Source of the DNA: Novosphingobium sp.
GTDB taxonomy: Bacteria; Pseudomonadota; Alphaproteobacteria; Sphingomonadales; Sphingomonadaceae
NCBI RefSeq assembly: GCF_030699305.1
Contig: NZ_JAUYNB010000010.1
Span: 124,001-188,000 of the forward strand
Reading direction: 5' to 3'
Length of the DNA: 64,000 bases
Shown: positions 21,101 through 30,794 of the stretch, in pieces
How the letters are laid out: each line of letters opens with the position of its first letter
Position numbering within the stretch: position 1 is the first letter of the stretch
Notes under the pieces: model-generated
The model's database searches: none
Seen by the model: only the letters and a program-made list of their open reading frames with translations
What the model was told of the DNA's origin: nothing
Translations under genes and position numbers: made by a program

Positions 21101-21634
21101 ATGGTGGTCAAGGCGCACGCCTTCGATGTTGGTGACTACGTCGTTTATCCCAAGCACGGTGTTGGCCGGGTGATTGAACTGCAAGAGCAGGAAATCGCTG
21201 GCATGAAGCTCGAACTCTATGTCCTGCGTTTCGAAAAAGAACGCATGACGCTCCGCGTGCCGACCAACAAGGTCGAAGCGATCGGAATGCGCAAGCTGTC
21301 GTCTGACAAGACGCTGCGCGAAGCGCTGGATACCCTGACCGGCAAGCCCAAGGTGAAGCGCACCATGTGGTCGCGCCGCGCCCAGGAATATGAAGCAAAG
21401 ATCAATTCGGGTGATCTGGTGTCGATCGCCGAAGTGACGCGCGATCTGTTCCGCGCCGATGACCAGCCGGAACAGAGCTATTCCGAACGGCAGATCTTCG
21501 AAGCCGCGTCTTCGCGCCTGGCGCGCGAACTGGCCGCGATGGAAAAGACCGACGAACCGGCTGCACTGAAAAAGATCCTCGCGATCCTGAACGAGCACGC
21601 GCCGAAGTATTATGCGGAGCAGGCTACCGCCTGA
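21101..21634 (+). CDS. carD: CarD/CdnL family transcriptional regulator
   Basis: AFDVGDYVVYPKHGVGRVIELQEQEIAGMKLELYVLRFEKERMTLRVPTNKVEAIGMRKLSS; an alternative ATG lies at 21086. Confidence 0.93.
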   Translation: MVVKAHAFDVGDYVVYPKHGVGRVIELQEQEIAGMKLELYVLRFEKERMTLRVPTNKVEAIGMRKLSSDKTLREALDTLTGKPKVKRTMWSRRAQEYEAKINSGDLVSIAEVTRDLFRADDQPEQSYSERQIFEAASSRLARELAAMEKTDEPAALKKILAILNEHAPKYYAEQATA

Positions 21635-21660
21635 CCCCGCCGATCCGGCAAGCCGAAAAA

Positions 21661-21693
21661 AGGGCCGCTCCTGCAAGGGAGCGGCCCTTTTTG
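21661..21693 (+). terminator. Rho-independent terminator of carD
   Basis: agggccgctcc-tgcaag-ggagcggccct followed by ttttt. Confidence 0.9.
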
Positions 21694-21778
21694 CATTGGC
21701 CCTCTTGAAACCGCAGAGTTGGCGTATTATTACAGTAATACACGAGAGCACTTGCTGACCAAACGAGGGAGTTTCACA

Positions 21779-22554
21779 TGAAGCTGGGCAATTTCGCAAA
21801 GGCGTTCGCGCCGATCATCGCCGTGGTCATGGCCGCCGGAGTGTCCGGCTGCGATGCATCCAACATCACGCTGAACGGCGGCGAAGGCAAACCGCTGTCC
21901 GAACTGGACCTGACCGGGACCGCGCCGAGCGAACTGGTCCTGCTTGGTCCCGATGAAGTGCGCGTCACCACGGGCGACAAGCTGGCCATCACGATCGAAG
22001 GCGACGACGCGCTGAAGGACCAGATGCGCTTTACCCTGAAGGACGGCGCGCTGGGCATCCTGCGCAAGGACAAGACCTTTTCCGGCAGCGGCAAGGTCGC
22101 GGTCGTCAACGTGACGATGCCCGCGCCCGCCGAACTGGTCATGGCCGGATCGGGCAAGATCACCGCAGGCGCGTTGGCCAGTGCCGCGAAAATCACGATT
22201 GCCGGGTCCGGGCAGATCGAAACCCCGACCGTGGCAGGTGATTCGCTGGACGTGACGATCGCCGGATCGGGCAACTACCGCGCAGCAGGCAACGTGAAGT
22301 CGCTGAAATTGACGGTGGCCGGCAGCGGATCGGCGGCGCTGGACGCGCTCAAGGCCGATACCGTGAAAGTCACCATTGCAGGGTCGGGCAGCACCACGTT
22401 TGCGTCTGATGGCGATGTCGATGCCACGATCATGGGATCGGGCGATGTCACCGTAAAGGGCCGCGCCCGCTGCAAGGTCAGCGCGATGGGATCAGGCAAG
22501 TTGACCTGCGAAACCGGCGCAACCGGCAAGGCGGAACCCGCCAGCGCTGAATAG
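21779..22554 (+). CDS. Head GIN domain (DUF2807) lipoprotein
   Basis: Lipobox-like VSGC; repeated AGSG motifs (MAGSGKITAG, IAGSGQIETP, IAGSGNYRAAG, VAGSGSAALD, IAGSGSTTF) typical of DUF2807. ATG at about 21778. Confidence 0.85.
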
Positions 22555-22601
22555 CAATTGCGCATTCGCGCTGAACCACCAGTCCCGGTTCATCGCGGCG
22601 T

Positions 22602-22645
22602 AACCCCGCACTGCCATGTTGCGCTCCATCATGCAGTGCGGGGTT
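22602..22645. repeat. Inverted repeat / hairpin upstream of the lipoprotein start codon
   Basis: aaccccgcactgc (22602-22614) and gcagtgcggggtt (22633-22645), perfect 13-bp stem. Confidence 0.7.
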
Positions 22646-22651
22646 CTGATC

Positions 22652-22972
22652 ATGCGGTACGGGGGCATAATTCTGGGGGCGCTGATGCTGAGCGGGTGCG
22701 GCGCGGCAAGTGCCGTGGTCGATCTGGCCACGCTGCCGGTGCGCGGCGCGTCGAAGGTGGTCGATGCCGCAACCGTCAGCCAGTCCGAACGCGACCAGCA
22801 GCGCGGCCAGGACATTCGCCGCCGCGAAGAGCGGCTGGGCGAGCTGGACCGCGAATACGAGAAGCAATCCCGCCGCTGCGCCGAGGGCAACGACGAAGCC
22901 TGCCGCAAGCGCGATGCCGCCTATGCCGAAATCCGCACGCTGCTGCCCGGCGTGCCGTACGAACCGCGTTAG
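22652..22972 (+). CDS. Hypothetical small lipoprotein
   Basis: MRYGGIILGALMLSGCGAASAVVDLATLPVRGASKVVDAATVSQSERDQQRGQDIRRREERLGELDREYEKQSRRCAEGNDEAC; lipobox LSGC. Confidence 0.7.
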   Translation: MRYGGIILGALMLSGCGAASAVVDLATLPVRGASKVVDAATVSQSERDQQRGQDIRRREERLGELDREYEKQSRRCAEGNDEACRKRDAAYAEIRTLLPGVPYEPR

Positions 22973-23931
22973 GCCGCAGCGCGCCGCAAGCGATCATTGA
23001 TCGCCGCCCCGATCCCTTCGTCAGGCACCGGGGCAACGGCAATGCGCGGCTGATCGGCGGCTGCCGCGCGGTGCAGGCAATCGTACAGCCGCGCCGCCGC
23101 TTCGGCGAGATCGCCGCTGGCCGAGAGGGTCATGTCACCCGCAACCACGCCGAACCCGATGTGGAATTCATCCGCTGCCGCCGCTTCCGCATCCAGCCGG
23201 ACGGGTTTGCCCGGAGCATAATGGCTGGCCAGCTGGCCCGGCGCCTCGATTCCGGTTGACGTCGCGGCGTCGGATTCCTGTCCCAGAACGGTGGAAATCT
23301 GCGCTTCCGTGATCGGTCCAGGGCGCAAGACCTGCCAGCCCCCATCGGCGCGCAGCGCGACGATGGTCGATTCGATCCCCGCCGCGCAGGCCCCGCCATC
23401 CAGCACCAGCGGCACCCGATCCCCCAGCGAGGACATCACGTGAGCGGGCGTGGTCGGGCTGACCGCGCCAGACCGGTTGGCCGATGGTGCAGCCAGCGCC
23501 AGTCCGCTCTCAAGCAGGACGCTGCGCATGGCCGGGTGCGCGGGGCAGCGCAGCGCGATCGTCGGCAAGCCTGCCGTCACCGCCGGGGCGATTCGCGCGC
23601 CCGCCCGCAGCGGCAAGACCATGGTCAGCGCGCCGGGCCAGAACGCCGCCGCCAACTGCTTTGCGCGATCATCCAGCACAGCGATGGTTTCGGCCTGCGC
23701 GACGTCCAGCACGTGGACGATCAGCGGGTTGAAATCGGGCCGTCCCTTGGCACGATAGATTGCCGCTACGGCATCGGCGCTGTCCGCGCGGGCGGCGAGG
23801 CCATAGACCGTCTCGGTCGGCACCGCGACCAGCTGGCCGGCCAGCAACGCCTGCGCGGCAGCGGCAATTCCCGCCGGATCGGGCACAAGCAGCTGTGGGC
23901 GCAGATGTGGGGCTTGCGGCTTGTCGGGCAT
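22969..23931 (-). CDS. L-threonylcarbamoyladenylate synthase (Sua5/YciO/YrdC)
   Basis: AGQLVAVPTETVYGLAARADSADAVAAIYRAKGRPDFNPLIVHV...APSANRSGAVSPTTPAHV; the genuine ORF is the C-terminal part of the 963-aa ORF listed. Confidence 0.93.
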   Translation of the reverse strand: MPDKPQAPHLRPQLLVPDPAGIAAAAQALLAGQLVAVPTETVYGLAARADSADAVAAIYRAKGRPDFNPLIVHVLDVAQAETIAVLDDRAKQLAAAFWPGALTMVLPLRAGARIAPAVTAGLPTIALRCPAHPAMRSVLLESGLALAAPSANRSGAVSPTTPAHVMSSLGDRVPLVLDGGACAAGIESTIVALRADGGWQVLRPGPITEAQISTVLGQESDAATSTGIEAPGQLASHYAPGKPVRLDAEAAAADEFHIGFGVVAGDMTLSASGDLAEAAARLYDCLHRAAAADQPRIAVAPVPDEGIGAAINDRLRRAAA

Positions 23932-23988
23932 GGCAGCCGCGCTATAGGCCATAGGCAGCAAAGCCAAGGAAAAGCGCGAGGACGCCCG

Positions 23989-25719
23989 ATGGAATTCACT
24001 GCCCCCACTGCCGAACAGGTCCTGGCCATCAAGGTCAACGCCGGGATCGACGAAATCGCCGGGCATGACCGGTTCGCCGCTGCCAGCCCTGACATGGTCG
24101 AAGCCATTGTCGAAGGGATCGGCACGTTTGCTGCCGGTGAATGGGCACCGCTCAACCGGATCGGCGACACGCAAGGCGCGGTGCTGGCCAACGGCACGAT
24201 CACCCTGCCCGCCGGGTTCGCCGAAGCCTATCGCGGTTATGTCGAGCAGGGCTGGAACGCGATATCCGGCGACGCGGAGTTTGGTGGTCAAGGCCTGCCG
24301 TTCACGCTGTCGGCCAACGTGATCGAGAACCTGGGCACGGCAAACATGGCGTTCGGCCTGCTGCCGATGCTGACCGTCGGCGCGATCGAGGCGCTGACGC
24401 ATCACGGCAGCGCCGCGCAAAAGGCGCTCTATCTGGACAAGCTGATCAGCGGCGAATGGTCCGGGACGATGAACCTGACCGAACCGCAGGCCGGGTCTGA
24501 CGTCGGCGCGCTGCGCACCACCGCCACACCGATCACGGATGGCGAACATGCGGGCCGCCATAGGATCAAGGGCACCAAGATCTACATCACCTGGGGCGAG
24601 CATGATCTGGCGGGCAATATCGTCCACCTGGTGCTGGCCCGCACACCGGGCGCGCCCGAGGGCAGCCGGGGGATTTCGCTGTTCATCGTGCCCAAGTTCC
24701 ACGTCGCTGCGGACGGCACGCTGGGCGGGCGCAACGACGCGCGCTGCGTGTCGATCGAACACAAGCTGGGTATCAACGCCTCGCCCACCTGCGTGATGAG
24801 CTTTGGCGACAACGATGATTGCATCGGCGAGCTGGTCGGCGCGGAGAATGCGGGCCTGAAGGCAATGTTCACGATGATGAACTCCGCCCGGATCAATGTC
24901 GGCAATCAGGGCGTGCAGATCGCCGAACGCGCGCTGCAACAGGCGCAGTATTATGCCCGCGAGCGCGTCCAGTCGGCGCGGGCGGGCGGGCCGGGCCGCG
25001 AACCGGTCGCAATTATCGAGCATCCCGACGTGCGGCGGATGATCCTGCGGATGCGGGCGCTGACCGAAGGCGCGCGGGCGCTGCTCTACTACACCGCCGG
25101 GATGGTCGATCGCGGGACGCTGGGCGTGGCCGGAGCGCAAGGGCGCGCCGATTGCCTGGTGCCGATGATCAAGGCCTGGGGCACCGACATCGGCTGCGAA
25201 GTGGCCAGTATCGGCGTGCAGGTCCACGGCGGCATGGGTTTTGTCGAGGAAACCGGCGCGGCCCAGCATTACCGCGATGCGCGGATCACCCCGATTTATG
25301 AAGGCACCAACGGCATTCAGGCGGCTGACCTGGTCACCCGCAAGCTGGGCTATGAAGGCGGCGAAGTGCTGATCGCGCTGCTGGCCGATGTCGCGGCGGG
25401 CGCGGGTGACGGTGCCCCGGCGCTGAAAGCACTGGCCGAGGACTGCATCGCAGTCGCGCGCTGGATGATCAGCGATGCCAGCCTGGATGACAAGCTGGCA
25501 GGCAGCACCGCGTTCTGCACGATGTGTTCGGTCGCGGTGGCGGGCTGGCAACTGCTGCGCCAGGTCGATGCCGCCGAAGGCGCGCTGGCGGTCACCAAGC
25601 CGGTGATCGCACGTTATTTCGTGGAGCATATCGTTCCCGAAGCACGCGGCCTGAAAGCGGCGGCCACCGCCGGTACTGACCTGCTCTATGCGCTCGACGC
25701 AGCGACGCTGGCGGGATGA
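23989..25719 (+). CDS. Acyl-CoA dehydrogenase
   Basis: MNLTEPQAGSDVGALRTTA...ITPIYEGTNGIQAADLVTRKL; C-terminal extension as in 3-methylmercaptopropionyl-CoA/long-chain ACADs. Confidence 0.92.
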   Translation: MEFTAPTAEQVLAIKVNAGIDEIAGHDRFAAASPDMVEAIVEGIGTFAAGEWAPLNRIGDTQGAVLANGTITLPAGFAEAYRGYVEQGWNAISGDAEFGGQGLPFTLSANVIENLGTANMAFGLLPMLTVGAIEALTHHGSAAQKALYLDKLISGEWSGTMNLTEPQAGSDVGALRTTATPITDGEHAGRHRIKGTKIYITWGEHDLAGNIVHLVLARTPGAPEGSRGISLFIVPKFHVAADGTLGGRNDARCVSIEHKLGINASPTCVMSFGDNDDCIGELVGAENAGLKAMFTMMNSARINVGNQGVQIAERALQQAQYYARERVQSARAGGPGREPVAIIEHPDVRRMILRMRALTEGARALLYYTAGMVDRGTLGVAGAQGRADCLVPMIKAWGTDIGCEVASIGVQVHGGMGFVEETGAAQHYRDARITPIYEGTNGIQAADLVTRKLGYEGGEVLIALLADVAAGAGDGAPALKALAEDCIAVARWMISDASLDDKLAGSTAFCTMCSVAVAGWQLLRQVDAAEGALAVTKPVIARYFVEHIVPEARGLKAAATAGTDLLYALDAATLAG

Positions 25720-26534
25720 GCGACGCGCTGATCCGGATCGCCGAGGCGCTGGAGCGACTGGCTCCGCCGCCCGCCAGCGCGGCAGACTGGGCCGCTGCCC
25801 CGGCGTTTGTCTATGACCAGCGCGGCGCCCGCGCGGTGGAGCGCTTCGTCGCCCCGCCACTCGATCTGCTGCGCGGGATCGAGGCGCAGAAGGCGCTGGT
25901 TACCGCCAACGTCAACCGGCTGGCGCAGGGCCATGCCGCGCATGACATGCTGCTGTGGGGGGCGCGCGGCATGGGCAAGTCCGCGCTGCTGCGCGCCAGC
26001 ATTGTCGCCGCGCAGGCGTTGCACGACAACGCGGTGGCGCTGGTGCAGGTTGCGCCCGATGCGCTTTCGGCGCTGGCACCACTGTTCGCCGCGCTGGGCA
26101 GGCAGGACCGCCGGTTCCTGGTGTTCATCGACGACCTGGGGTTCGAAGACGCCGACGGCGCAGGCCCGCGCACGCTGCGCAGCTGGCTGGAAGGCGGGGT
26201 CGAGGCGCGGCCCGGCAACGTCCGGCTGGCCGTAACCTCAAACCGCCGCGCCATCGTCCCGCGGCACCTGTCAGAACAGGATGATCCGATCAACCCGCGC
26301 GACGCGGTGGATGACAAGCTGGCGCTGGCAGACCGGTTCGGCCTGTCGATCGGGTTCCACGCCTGCCCCCAGGACGATTACCTGGCGATCATTGGCGGCT
26401 ATTGCGCGCAGTACGGACTAGAATGGGACGCTGGCGAAGCGCTGGAATGGTCCAAGCGGCGCGGCGCGCGGTCAGGCCGGGTGGCCTGGCAATTCGTCAC
26501 CGAACTGGCAGGCCGGGCGGGCAAGGCGCTTTAG
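25716..26534 (+). CDS. DUF815 family AAA ATPase
   Basis: HDMLLWGARGMGKSALLRA Walker A; RRFLVFIDDLGFE Walker B; LSEQDDPINPRDAVDDKLALADRFGLSIGF. Confidence 0.9.
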   Translation: MSDALIRIAEALERLAPPPASAADWAAAPAFVYDQRGARAVERFVAPPLDLLRGIEAQKALVTANVNRLAQGHAAHDMLLWGARGMGKSALLRASIVAAQALHDNAVALVQVAPDALSALAPLFAALGRQDRRFLVFIDDLGFEDADGAGPRTLRSWLEGGVEARPGNVRLAVTSNRRAIVPRHLSEQDDPINPRDAVDDKLALADRFGLSIGFHACPQDDYLAIIGGYCAQYGLEWDAGEALEWSKRRGARSGRVAWQFVTELAGRAGKAL

Positions 26535-26546
26535 GCGCCCCGCCCG

Positions 26547-28019
26547 CTATTGCTGCTTCACCGTCGTATCGTCCTTGAACCCGGCCGAGAAGCGCGCGTT
26601 GGGATCGCCCTGAAGCGAGCGCTGCGGCGGCAGCTTGCCGGTCACCACGGGCTTCACCGGCGCAGCAGGCTGCGCGTTCGGGGCGATCACGCGCCAGATG
26701 ATCCCGGCGGTATCGTCCGACACCAGCAGCGCGCCGCCCTTGTCAAACGCTACCCAGGTCGGGCGGCCCTGAGTCTCGCCGCCGTCCTTGGTGAGGAACC
26801 CGGTCAGCACCGGCACAGGCAGCCCCACCGGGTTGCCGTTGGCGTCAAACCGCACGAACACGACGTCGTATCCGGCCTTGGGCTTGCGGTTCCATGAACC
26901 GTGGCGGGCGATGAACGCGCCATTGCCAAAGTCCGCGCCCAGCCGTTCCCCGCCGCTTACAAAGGCCATTCCCAGCGCAGCCACGTGCGCGCCGAGTGCG
27001 TATTCCGGCTTGCGCACGAAATCGTCGATGTACTCAGGCGCGGCGGCGGTAACGCGGTCATCGTTGTATTTCTTGAAGTATATCCATGGCCAGCCATAGT
27101 GCGCGCCAACCGGCACGTTGGTGAGGTAATCGGGCACCAGATCGGGACCGAGCATGTCACGCTCGTTCACGGTGGTCCACAATTCACCCGACGCAGGGTT
27201 CCAGGCGAGGCCATTGGCATTGCGCAGCCCTTGCGCGTACTGGCGCGGATGGCCGGTCTTGAGGTTCAATTCCCAGATCGCGGCGCGGCCCTGTTCGATC
27301 TCCATCCCCTTTTCGCCGATGTTCGAGGCCGAACCGACGGCCACGTAGAGCTTCTCGCCATCGGGGCTGAGGATGATGTTGCGCATCCAGTGGTTGCCGC
27401 CCGGCGGCAGGTCCATCAGCTTTTTCGGCGCGCCCGCCAGGGTGGTTTCGCCAAGCGGATAGGCGAACGCGAGCACCGCATCGTGGTTGGCGACATAAAG
27501 CGTGCCATCGCGCCAGGCGAGGCCGGAGGGGGAGACGAGGCCATTGCCGACGCGCAGGTCGAACTTGCCCTCGGCCTTGCCGTCGCCGTCCGCGTCGCGC
27601 AGCAGCACCAGCGTATCGGCCGATTCGCCTTTCGCGCCCGCGCTGCTCATCAGCCATTTGCCAATCTTCGCCATCAGGCCCGTGCCAAGATTGCCCTTGG
27701 GCGATCCGGTCAGCGCCACCACGACGTCGCCGTTGGGTAATGTCAGCATGGTGCGCGGATGGTTCAGCCCTTCGGCAAACCGGCCCACGACCAGCCCCTT
27801 GGCCGGGGTCGGCGCGGCATCGGCGGCCCAGCCGATCGGCTTGGCAATGCCGACGCTCGGCAAGGTTTCGGGTTTGGGTTCGACGATGACCGGATCGGTC
27901 CCGGACAGCTGGTCGACGGTGTATTCCGCCGGAACCCCCCGCCAGATCCAGAACACGAACCCGCCCACGACGAGCAGGAATACCCCAAGGGCGACGAGCA
28001 GCTTGCGTTTGGTCGACAT
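26547..28019 (-). CDS. PQQ-dependent sugar (sorbosone) dehydrogenase family protein
   Basis: FAEGLNHPRTMLTLPNGDVVVALTGSPKG...YAQGLRNANGLAWNPASGELWTTVNERDMLGPDLVPDYL. Confidence 0.88.
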   Translation of the reverse strand: MSTKRKLLVALGVFLLVVGGFVFWIWRGVPAEYTVDQLSGTDPVIVEPKPETLPSVGIAKPIGWAADAAPTPAKGLVVGRFAEGLNHPRTMLTLPNGDVVVALTGSPKGNLGTGLMAKIGKWLMSSAGAKGESADTLVLLRDADGDGKAEGKFDLRVGNGLVSPSGLAWRDGTLYVANHDAVLAFAYPLGETTLAGAPKKLMDLPPGGNHWMRNIILSPDGEKLYVAVGSASNIGEKGMEIEQGRAAIWELNLKTGHPRQYAQGLRNANGLAWNPASGELWTTVNERDMLGPDLVPDYLTNVPVGAHYGWPWIYFKKYNDDRVTAAAPEYIDDFVRKPEYALGAHVAALGMAFVSGGERLGADFGNGAFIARHGSWNRKPKAGYDVVFVRFDANGNPVGLPVPVLTGFLTKDGGETQGRPTWVAFDKGGALLVSDDTAGIIWRVIAPNAQPAAPVKPVVTGKLPPQRSLQGDPNARFSAGFKDDTTVKQQ

Positions 28020-28111
28020 GGGGCGGGACGATAGATGCACTGCGGCTAGGCGGCAACAGGGGAGTATTGTAGGGCCGTCACCACCCGCCGCCGCCAAGGA
28101 AACCACCGCCC

Positions 28112-28597
28112 ATGTTCGCCTTTGAACCCGATCCAAACCAGCCCAGGGCCGAATTGTATGCCGATCTGGTCGGCGCGGCCCGGGCGCTGACCCACGGGGA
28201 AAGTGACGGCGTGGCCAACATGGCCAATGTCGCGGCGCTGATCTGGCAGTTCCTGCCCCGGCTCAACTGGTCAGGCTTCTACCGCGTGGTGAGCGCGGAC
28301 GAGCTTGTCCTGGGGCCATTCATCGGCAAGCCCGCCTGCATCCGCATTCCGTTCGGTCAGGGCGTGTGCGGCGCAGCGGCGGCCACCGGGGCAACCCAGC
28401 TGGTGCCCGATGTCCATGCCTTTCCCGGCCATATCGCCTGCGATGCCGACAGCCGGTCCGAACTGGTGGTCCCGGTTCTGCGGGATGGCCGGTTGATCGC
28501 GGTGATTGATCTCGACAGCCCCGAACCCGCCCGCTTCGATGCCGAGGACGCAGCGGGAATCGAGGCCTTGGCAGCGGCCATCGCCGACGCGATCTGA
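28112..28597 (+). CDS. msrC: GAF-domain free methionine-(R)-sulfoxide reductase
   Basis: LPRLNWSGFYRV...LVLGPFIGKPACIRIPFGQGVCGAAAATGATQLVPDVHAFPGHIACDADSRSELVVPV; three Cys with 10- and 24-residue spacing characteristic of fRMsr. Confidence 0.92.
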   Translation: MFAFEPDPNQPRAELYADLVGAARALTHGESDGVANMANVAALIWQFLPRLNWSGFYRVVSADELVLGPFIGKPACIRIPFGQGVCGAAAATGATQLVPDVHAFPGHIACDADSRSELVVPVLRDGRLIAVIDLDSPEPARFDAEDAAGIEALAAAIADAI

Positions 28598-28733
28598 GCG
28601 CGCGCAAACCGCACCGATTCGGGACAGCGCCAAGACAACACCCCTCCCCGCCTTGGTTTTCCGGGCGATACGATGCTAAATTTCGGCTTAACGCCGGGAA
28701 TCGCCGTATCGTCGCGCCCGGTCGATCAGGGGA

Positions 28734-29558
28734 ATGCCCATGCCTGTCGCTCATTCGCTCCACCCGCTTGCCGCCGCCGCCGTGCTGGCCGGTTCGCTCG
28801 CCCTTGCTGCGCCCGCGCTGGCGCAATCCATGCCGGGTGCCGCCGTCGATGCCCAAGGGCGCGTTTTTGGCAACGCGGTTCCGGCAGAGCAGATGCCGGC
28901 CATGCCGCCGATGGTCTCGCATCCGGTGGTCCAGCCGCTGCCTGCCGGAGCACTGCGGCATGCAGTTCCCGGCGCGCCGATGGCGCACCCCGGTGCCTAT
29001 CATGCGCCCGCCCAGGCCCCCGGCTACGATCCGGCGGCGTGGGACCGCGCCAGGGGTGACTGGCTGGCCGAATGCCGCCGCCGCATGGGCGGTTCCAGAA
29101 GCACGACCGCCGGGGCCGTCGTCGGCGGGCTGTTCGGCGGCCTGCTGGGCAACCGCGTCGCGGGCCGGGGTAACCGCACGGTCGGCACGATTGCCGGGGC
29201 AGCCGTCGGTGCAGTGGCTGGCGGCGCGATCGGCGCTTCGGCCGACCGCAACCGCGCGCGCGACTATTGCGAAGCCTATCTGGAAGATTCGCTGGCCGGG
29301 TATTACGGTCAGGGTCAGGCCGGGTATGGCCATGGCTATCAGCAGGCGGGTTATGGCCCGGCGCATTATGGCTATGCCATGCAGCCGGTGATGATGGTTC
29401 CGGTCATGCACCACGCCGCGCCGCCCAAGGCGCGCGAATGCGTGGAAACCACCGTGATCGAGGAATGGGTGCCGGTGAAGACCCGCAAGCGCACCATCGC
29501 CCCGCGCCCCGACAAGCGCGTGAAAATCGTGCCGGACAAGCGCGTCCGCACCTATTGA
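28734..29558 (+). CDS. Glycine-zipper 2TM domain-containing secreted/outer membrane protein
   Basis: Signal peptide; TAGAVVGGLFGGLLGNRVAGRGNRTVGTIAGAAVGAVAGGAIGA glycine zipper. Start could be a few codons downstream. Confidence 0.75.
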   Translation: MPMPVAHSLHPLAAAAVLAGSLALAAPALAQSMPGAAVDAQGRVFGNAVPAEQMPAMPPMVSHPVVQPLPAGALRHAVPGAPMAHPGAYHAPAQAPGYDPAAWDRARGDWLAECRRRMGGSRSTTAGAVVGGLFGGLLGNRVAGRGNRTVGTIAGAAVGAVAGGAIGASADRNRARDYCEAYLEDSLAGYYGQGQAGYGHGYQQAGYGPAHYGYAMQPVMMVPVMHHAAPPKARECVETTVIEEWVPVKTRKRTIAPRPDKRVKIVPDKRVRTY

Positions 29559-29602
29559 GCAGCAACGAAAAAGGGGGCGCCATCCGGCTCCCCCTATTCC
29601 AT

Positions 29603-29627
29603 CGCCCCCGGCAACACCGGGGGCGTT
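29603..29627. terminator. Hairpin between convergent genes, possible terminator
   Basis: cgcccccgg-caaca-ccgggggcg. Confidence 0.5.
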
Positions 29628-29639
29628 CTGGTTTGCGCG

Positions 29640-30794
29640 CTAGAGCGAGCGGCCGATCAGTTCCTTCATGATCTCGCTCGTGCCGCCGAAGATCCGGGTC
29701 ACGCGCGCGCCGCGCCACTGCTTGGCAATCGGGTGTTCGTTCATGAAGCCCGCGCCGCCGTGCAGTTGCAGGCACTTGTCGACCACTTCGCCCTGCAATT
29801 CCGTGTGCCACAGCTTGGCGCCCGACGCCTCGACCGAGGTCAGCTCGTGCCTGATATGGCGTGACAGCGCCCAGTCGATATGCGCCCAGCCGACCTGCAA
29901 CTTGGTCTTGAGGTCCGCCAGCAGGAAGCGGGTGTTCTGGAAATCCAGCACCGACTGGCCGAACGCCTTGCGCTCACGGCAGAACTCGACCGTCATGTCG
30001 AACGCGCGCTGCGCGGCGGTCTGCGCCGAAATGGCGATGCCGAGGCGTTCCTGTGGCAACTCGCTCATCAGATAGATGAAGCCCTTGCCCTCTTCACCCA
30101 GACAATTGGTAATCGGCACGCGGACGTCCTCGAAGAACAGTTCCGACGTATCCGCCGCGTCCAGCCCGACCTTGTCGAGGTTGCGGCCACGCTTGAACCC
30201 ATCGCGGCTGGCTTCGACCAGCACGATCGACACGCCTTTCCACGCGGGCTGCACATCGGTGTCGGTCTTGCAGCACACCAGGATCAGGTCAGCGGTCTGA
30301 CCGTTGGTGATATAGGTCTTGCTGCCGTTGATGACATAATGGTTGCCATCCTTCTTCGCGGTGGTGCGCAGCGCCTGAAGGTCAGAGCCGGTGCCCGGTT
30401 CGGTCATCGCGATCGCGGTAACGACTTCGCCCGACACCATCCTGGGCAGCCAGGTCTGCTTCTGCTCTTCCGAGCCGTATTGAATGATGTAGTTGGCGAC
30501 GATGTCCGACTGGAGCGAGAAACCGGTGGCCACATCGGTGCCGTAGCCGATTTCCTCGTCGATGATAGCGTTATAGCCGAAGTCGAGGCCCAATCCGCCG
30601 TATGCCTCGGGCACGGTCGGGCAGAGCAGGCCCAGTTCGCCCGCCTTGGGCCAGACGTCCTTGGGGATGATCCCATCCTCGTCCCACTTGGCGGCGTTGG
30701 GTTCCAGCTGTTCGGCCACGAACCGGCGCACGGTGGAACGGAATGCTTCGTGATCTTCGTTGTAACAAGTGCGGTGCAGCTGATCGAGCGACAT
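29640..30794 (-). CDS. Acyl-CoA dehydrogenase
   Basis: AIAMTEPGTGSDLQALRTTAKKDGNHYVINGSKTYITNGQTADL...LHGGAGFMNEHPIAKQWRGARVTRIFGGTSEIMKELIGRSL. Confidence 0.94.
   Translation of the reverse strand: MSLDQLHRTCYNEDHEAFRSTVRRFVAEQLEPNAAKWDEDGIIPKDVWPKAGELGLLCPTVPEAYGGLGLDFGYNAIIDEEIGYGTDVATGFSLQSDIVANYIIQYGSEEQKQTWLPRMVSGEVVTAIAMTEPGTGSDLQALRTTAKKDGNHYVINGSKTYITNGQTADLILVCCKTDTDVQPAWKGVSIVLVEASRDGFKRGRNLDKVGLDAADTSELFFEDVRVPITNCLGEEGKGFIYLMSELPQERLGIAISAQTAAQRAFDMTVEFCRERKAFGQSVLDFQNTRFLLADLKTKLQVGWAHIDWALSRHIRHELTSVEASGAKLWHTELQGEVVDKCLQLHGGAGFMNEHPIAKQWRGARVTRIFGGTSEIMKELIGRSL

Noticed and set aside
23932-25860. N-terminal two-thirds of the 963-aa minus-strand ORF 22969..25860
   Set aside because: Antisense to a convincing acyl-CoA dehydrogenase; only 22969-23931 resembles a real protein (threonylcarbamoyl-AMP synthase).
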